Of a stretch of DNA of 64,000 nucleotides, positions 63,352-64,000 are shown in pieces; the first letter of the stretch is position 1, and the number at the start of each line of letters is the position of its first letter. The notes under the pieces were generated by a model that was given only the letters and a program-made list of their open reading frames with translations, made no database searches and was not told where the DNA came from. Source of the DNA: Burkholderia sp. L27(2015) (GTDB lineage Bacteria > Pseudomonadota > Gammaproteobacteria > Burkholderiales > Burkholderiaceae); assembly GCF_009765705.1 (NCBI RefSeq), contig NZ_LMUX01000008.1:1-64000 (forward strand). The letters are read 5' to 3'. A program made the position numbers and the translations under genes.

Positions 63352-63777
63352 TTAGCTCGATTTTCCCCCCTTCGACTTTTCATTCTTCGACTTTTCCTCC
63401 TTTGCATTTTGCTCCGTCGAGTTTTCCTCCTTCGAGTTGTCTCCCTTATACACGGCCTTCAGCGCTTGTATCGTCAGCACCAGCCTGAGCGATTCAAGCT
63501 CTTTAACACCCAGTAATTCGCACAACGCCTGTTCTTTGGCGACGTCGCCATCGCACACCAATAACAGGTGTCTGATTTCGTCGATACGGCACATCAACTC
63601 CACGGGCCCAATGCCTCGGCGTCCCTTCAGGGCGGCCGCGAAGTCTTCGTCGTTAGAGATAGCCGGTGTCGGCTCGGTTTGTGGCGATGGCGCGACTCTG
63701 GTACGCGCGGCTGTTTGAACGCGAAGAGCGGCACTCGGCTCCGTCACTTTGGATTTGTGCTTTTCCTGTTTTTCCAT
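63352..63777 (-). CDS. Hypothetical protein with C-terminal Lys/Glu pentapeptide repeats
   Basis: 141 residues from the ATG at 63777 behind GGAG. Residues 1-40 are Thr/Pro/Arg-rich and probably disordered; 45-105 form a compact helical part (GIGPVELMCRIDEIRHLLLVCDGD, then LGVKELESLRLVLTIQALKAVYK). The last 27 residues are 5-residue repeats (NSKEE, NSTEQ, NAKEE, KSKNE, KSKGG, KSS) encoded by a 15-bp tandem repeat that runs to the stop codon. No known family recognised. Confidence 0.6.
   Translation of the reverse strand: MEKQEKHKSKVTEPSAALRVQTAARTRVAPSPQTEPTPAISNDEDFAAALKGRRGIGPVELMCRIDEIRHLLLVCDGDVAKEQALCELLGVKELESLRLVLTIQALKAVYKGDNSKEENSTEQNAKEEKSKNEKSKGGKSS
63355..63436. repeat. Coding 15-bp tandem repeat
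   Basis: About 5.5 units of the type AACTCGAAGGAGGAA (minus strand) encode the pentapeptide tail of the 63352-63777 protein and end at its stop codon, resembling the non-coding stop-proximal repeats elsewhere in the window. Confidence 0.75.
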
Positions 63778-64000
63778 GTCGAGCTCCAACCAAATCTTTC
63801 GTAGGCGGATAAGACGTCTAGAAATCGTTACACGACTGCCACATCGGCTGCGCGGGACGCGCACTTTGTAGCCCCTTACGTCACGCGGAACGACTTTGCT
63901 ATACTTTGGCCGCTGCGGCGAATTGAAGCGCATCGCAAGATCATCGCTTGTCCGTTTGTAGAATAGGTCAGCTATGTAATTTTGTAGCGCTAGAGGTGTT

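Noticed and set aside
1-64000. CRISPR arrays, tRNA and rRNA genes, complete insertion sequences
   Set aside because: No regularly spaced repeat-spacer pattern, no tRNA cloverleaf or rRNA segment and no transposase gene was recognised when reading both strands; a dedicated scan with tRNAscan-SE and an IS database would be needed to exclude short remnants.

Overview
This 64-kb window is a GC-rich bacterial chromosome segment that looks like a member of the Burkholderiaceae (Burkholderia, Paraburkholderia, Caballeronia or Robbsia-like). The pointers are the gene set and pairings: an intracellular PHB depolymerase with a Cys nucleophile, soluble RnfB next to nth, DUF1841, MoxR plus CoxE-like VWA, htpG-ubiC, parE-parC, the kguEKTD-ptxS operon, BenE, and a TTT/Bug binding protein with a CoA-transferase and MmgE/PrpD. 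No rRNA, tRNA or CRISPR array was recognised. The genus is inferred and no search was run.

Layout. 0-9.6 kb holds small accessory units: pcaD behind a three-half-site operator, a periplasmic hydrolase, mazEF, YeiH, two tiny secreted or lipid-anchored proteins, WrbA, a DUF2383-type protein, an MDR oxidoreductase, MgtC/SapB and TauE. 9.5-18.7 kb is a leftward catabolic cluster with a divergent IclR regulator: class III CoA-transferase, MmgE/PrpD, an SDR with an unusual active site, a Tat-exported Bug receptor, thiolase plus DUF35 partner, MDR reductase and FabG-type reductase. It looks like uptake, CoA activation and C-C cleavage of an unidentified carboxylic acid. 18.7-30.2 kb is housekeeping: PHB mobilisation, redox proteins, DNA repair, monohaem cytochromes c, MoxR/VWA, BenE and transaldolase.

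30.2-34.8 kb is the clearest foreign or rearranged stretch. It has an att-like nested palindrome after tal, a coupled small-ORF pair, an AT-rich segment with a LuxR solo and a FucP-like sugar transporter, and a stand-alone ThiE-like/ACT gene pair between two diverged copies of a terminator-bearing repeat. 34.9-36.7 kb is a monocarboxylate SSF symporter with its DUF3311 partner. 38.2-43.5 kb is a complete 2-ketogluconate operon with a PtxS-type palindrome in front.

43.5-64 kb holds a deoxyinosine glycosylase, a periplasmic hydrolase, htpG-ubiC behind a near-consensus sigma-32 promoter, a MocR/VOC/DMT/aminotransferase/RidA neighbourhood, a dual GGDEF-EAL protein, a CopD-like membrane protein, parC and parE, an Uup-type ABC-F ATPase, and a small protein ending in Lys/Glu pentapeptide repeats. 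A pattern running through the window is short degenerate tandem repeats (about 12-24 bp units) that start at or just after stop codons.
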